From NCBI GenBank assembly GCA_002400445.1, contig DGQO01000229.1, positions 4,297 to 13,594 of the forward strand: a DNA stretch of 9,298 nucleotides, written 5' to 3'. Below are positions 8,185 through 9,298 of this stretch, piece after piece; position 1 is the stretch's first letter, and each line of letters begins with the position of its first letter. Source of the DNA: Chitinophagaceae bacterium UBA4412 (GTDB lineage: Bacteria > Bacteroidota > Bacteroidia > Chitinophagales > Chitinophagaceae). The position numbers and the translations under genes are program-made. The notes below the pieces were generated by a model that made no database searches, had not been told where the DNA came from, and worked only from the letters and a program-made list of their open reading frames with translations.

Positions 8185-8535
8185 ATGGGTGCTTCCTCCA
8201 TGATTGTGTTGATTCTTGCGGCGCTGACCTTCTCTATTTTTGCATTGCTGATAGCTAAAATTGTAACCAAGTCTACAACAAATGCGCAAAAGAATGAACC
8301 CATTGAATGTGGCATACCCACGCAGGGTAAAACCTGGGTGCAATTGAATGTAGGGTATTACCTTTTTGCCCTTATTTTCCTGGTATTTGATGTAGAAATT
8401 GTGTTTCTCTATCCCTGGGCGGTAGTAGCAAAGGCTGTAGGCTGGCTGGCCCTTGTAGAAATTGTTATTTTCTTTTTTATATTATTTGCAGGCTTTTTAT
8501 ACGCTCATAAAAAAGGAGCGCTGCGCTGGATATAA
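8185..8535 (+). CDS. nuoA: NADH-quinone oxidoreductase subunit A (complex I membrane subunit)
   Basis: Small membrane subunit of proton-pumping complex I, homologous to mitochondrial ND3, sitting in the inner membrane at the junction with the peripheral arm near the quinone site. It has 116 residues from the chosen start. Three hydrophobic helices lie at about 5-28, 58-80 and 86-108. Between the first two is the family loop with NEPIECG (C42, the conserved loop cysteine) and GKTWVQLNVGYYL, then the signature FDVEIVFLYPWA (68-79). An in-frame ATG at 8128 would add 19 residues, but that start lies upstream of the candidate -7 box at 8143 and gives an unusually long N-terminus, so 8185 is preferred. 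It is the first gene of the operon, with 32 bp to nuoB. Confidence 0.95.
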   Translation: MGASSMIVLILAALTFSIFALLIAKIVTKSTTNAQKNEPIECGIPTQGKTWVQLNVGYYLFALIFLVFDVEIVFLYPWAVVAKAVGWLALVEIVIFFFILFAGFLYAHKKGALRWI

Positions 8536-8567
8536 GCCAGGACAGTTTATTTTAAAGTATAATCAAT

Positions 8568-9122
8568 ATGCATACTCCTACTTCCAATACGCCACAAAAA
8601 ACCGGTGAAGCTGTTTTTCCCGGAGAAGTGCATGAAACCCCGGGCGGTGGTATTGTCCTTAGTAAACTTGATGATCTTATTAATTGGGCCAGGAGCAATT
8701 CTCTATGGCCACTTACATTTGCCACAAGCTGCTGCGGTATTGAATACATGTCTGTTGCCGGAGCTAAATATGACTTTTCAAGATTTGGTTTTGAAGTGGC
8801 CCGTGCCTCGCCAAGGCAGGCCGATGTGATCATCATTGCCGGTACCATTGTAAATAAGATGGCACCCGTTCTAAAAAGATTATATGATCAAATGGCCGAT
8901 CCAAAGTATGTGATTGCCATGGGCGCATGCGCCATAAGCGGAGGACCGTTTTTTTACAATACTTATTCTGTAGTAAAAGGTGCAGACCATGTGATTCCGG
9001 TAGATGTATATGTAGCCGGTTGCCCACCAAGACCTGAGGCATTAATTCATGCACTCATCAGCCTGCAGGATAAAATAAAAATGGGGCTTACCCGGGAACA
9101 AATCAGAACAGAAAACAAATAA
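8568..9122 (+). CDS. nuoB: NADH-quinone oxidoreductase subunit B (complex I, N2 iron-sulfur subunit)
   Basis: Peripheral-arm subunit that holds 4Fe-4S cluster N2, the last carrier before quinone, on the cytoplasmic side. It has 184 residues, complete. The four cluster ligands are visible: the tandem cysteines in SCCGIEY (C55, C56), C121 in GACAISGG and C152 in GCPPRPEAL. Between them is the conserved stretch [18 protein letters not shown] (76-93), followed by [14 protein letters not shown]. The N-terminal 25 residues are variable and polar, which is normal. It lies between nuoA (32 bp) and nuoC (36 bp) in one transcription unit. No strong Shine-Dalgarno sequence precedes the ATG. Confidence 0.97.
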   Translation: MHTPTSNTPQKTGEAVFPGEVHETPGGGIVLSKLDDLINWARSNSLWPLTFATSCCGIEYMSVAGAKYDFSRFGFEVARASPRQADVIIIAGTIVNKMAPVLKRLYDQMADPKYVIAMGACAISGGPFFYNTYSVVKGADHVIPVDVYVAGCPPRPEALIHALISLQDKIKMGLTREQIRTENK

Positions 9123-9158
9123 ATCTACAGAAGCGCAAGCTCCTGTTTTTTAAAGAAA

Positions 9159-9298
9159 ATGGACAACGAAGCATTACAAATTAAACTTACAGAAATGGCA
9201 CCCGGTGCCACGGCTGAGCAAGTGGGTAAATGGATAAATGTAACCGTGCCGGTTGCAGCATTTTTACCTTTTGCAAAGCAAATGCGTATGGATGCGGA
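9159..9298 (+). CDS. nuoC: NADH-quinone oxidoreductase subunit C, 5' part only
   Basis: The frame opens with ATG at 9159 and stays open for 46 codons to the right edge, beginning MDNEALQIKLTEMAPGATAE. The pattern of a helix, then a strand with WINVTVPVAAFLPFAKQMR, fits the N-terminus of the 30-kDa subunit of complex I, which builds part of the peripheral arm with NuoD and carries no cofactor. The identity leans on position after nuoA-nuoB as well as on the sequence, because the diagnostic region lies beyond the window. Whether it is fused to nuoD, as in some Bacteroidota and in E. coli, cannot be seen. Confidence 0.85.
   Translation, partial: MDNEALQIKLTEMAPGATAEQVGKWINVTVPVAAFLPFAKQMRMDA

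Overview
The window looks like ordinary chromosomal DNA from a Bacteroidota bacterium, probably a Chitinophagaceae-like member. The evidence is the compact GyrB without the long TOPRIM insertion of enterobacteria, the AraC, Mfd and Nuo protein styles, weak or absent Shine-Dalgarno sequences, and repeated matches to the Bacteroidota -7 promoter box (TAnnTTTG) upstream of genes. The lineage call is from recognition only; no search was run. Base composition is moderately AT-rich, and I see no shift in composition, insertion sequence, tRNA, rRNA, phage gene or CRISPR array.

Layout, left to right. (1) 1-872, minus: an AraC-family transcription regulator that runs off the left edge, with a cluster of five cysteines in its sensory half. 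(2) 873-1133: a divergent promoter region. (3) 1134-3110, plus: gyrB, the complete DNA gyrase B subunit. (4) 3111-3303: a spacer with a possible gyrB terminator hairpin and a long inverted repeat overlapping a good promoter candidate. (5) 3304-3504, plus: a 66-residue protein resembling a small zinc-ribbon family that has lost most of its cysteines, followed by a strong Rho-independent terminator. (6) 3572-7015, minus: mfd, the transcription-repair coupling factor, convergent with the small gene. (7) 7016-7268: a second divergent spacer. (8) 7269-8042, plus: an FAD/NAD(P)-binding oxidoreductase of the ferredoxin-NADP reductase type. (9) 8185-9298, plus: the beginning of a respiratory complex I operon, nuoA, nuoB and the 5' part of nuoC.

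Functionally there are two themes. DNA topology and repair are represented by gyrB and mfd, which are not an operon because they are transcribed toward each other. Electron transfer is represented by the flavoprotein and the complex I genes, which run in the same direction, although the flavoprotein is separated from nuoA by 142 bp with its own candidate promoter. I found no new multi-gene system. The observations most worth a second look are the cysteine cluster in the AraC regulator, the cysteine-poor small protein, the inverted repeat over its promoter, and the very short or absent leaders predicted for the two minus-strand genes.
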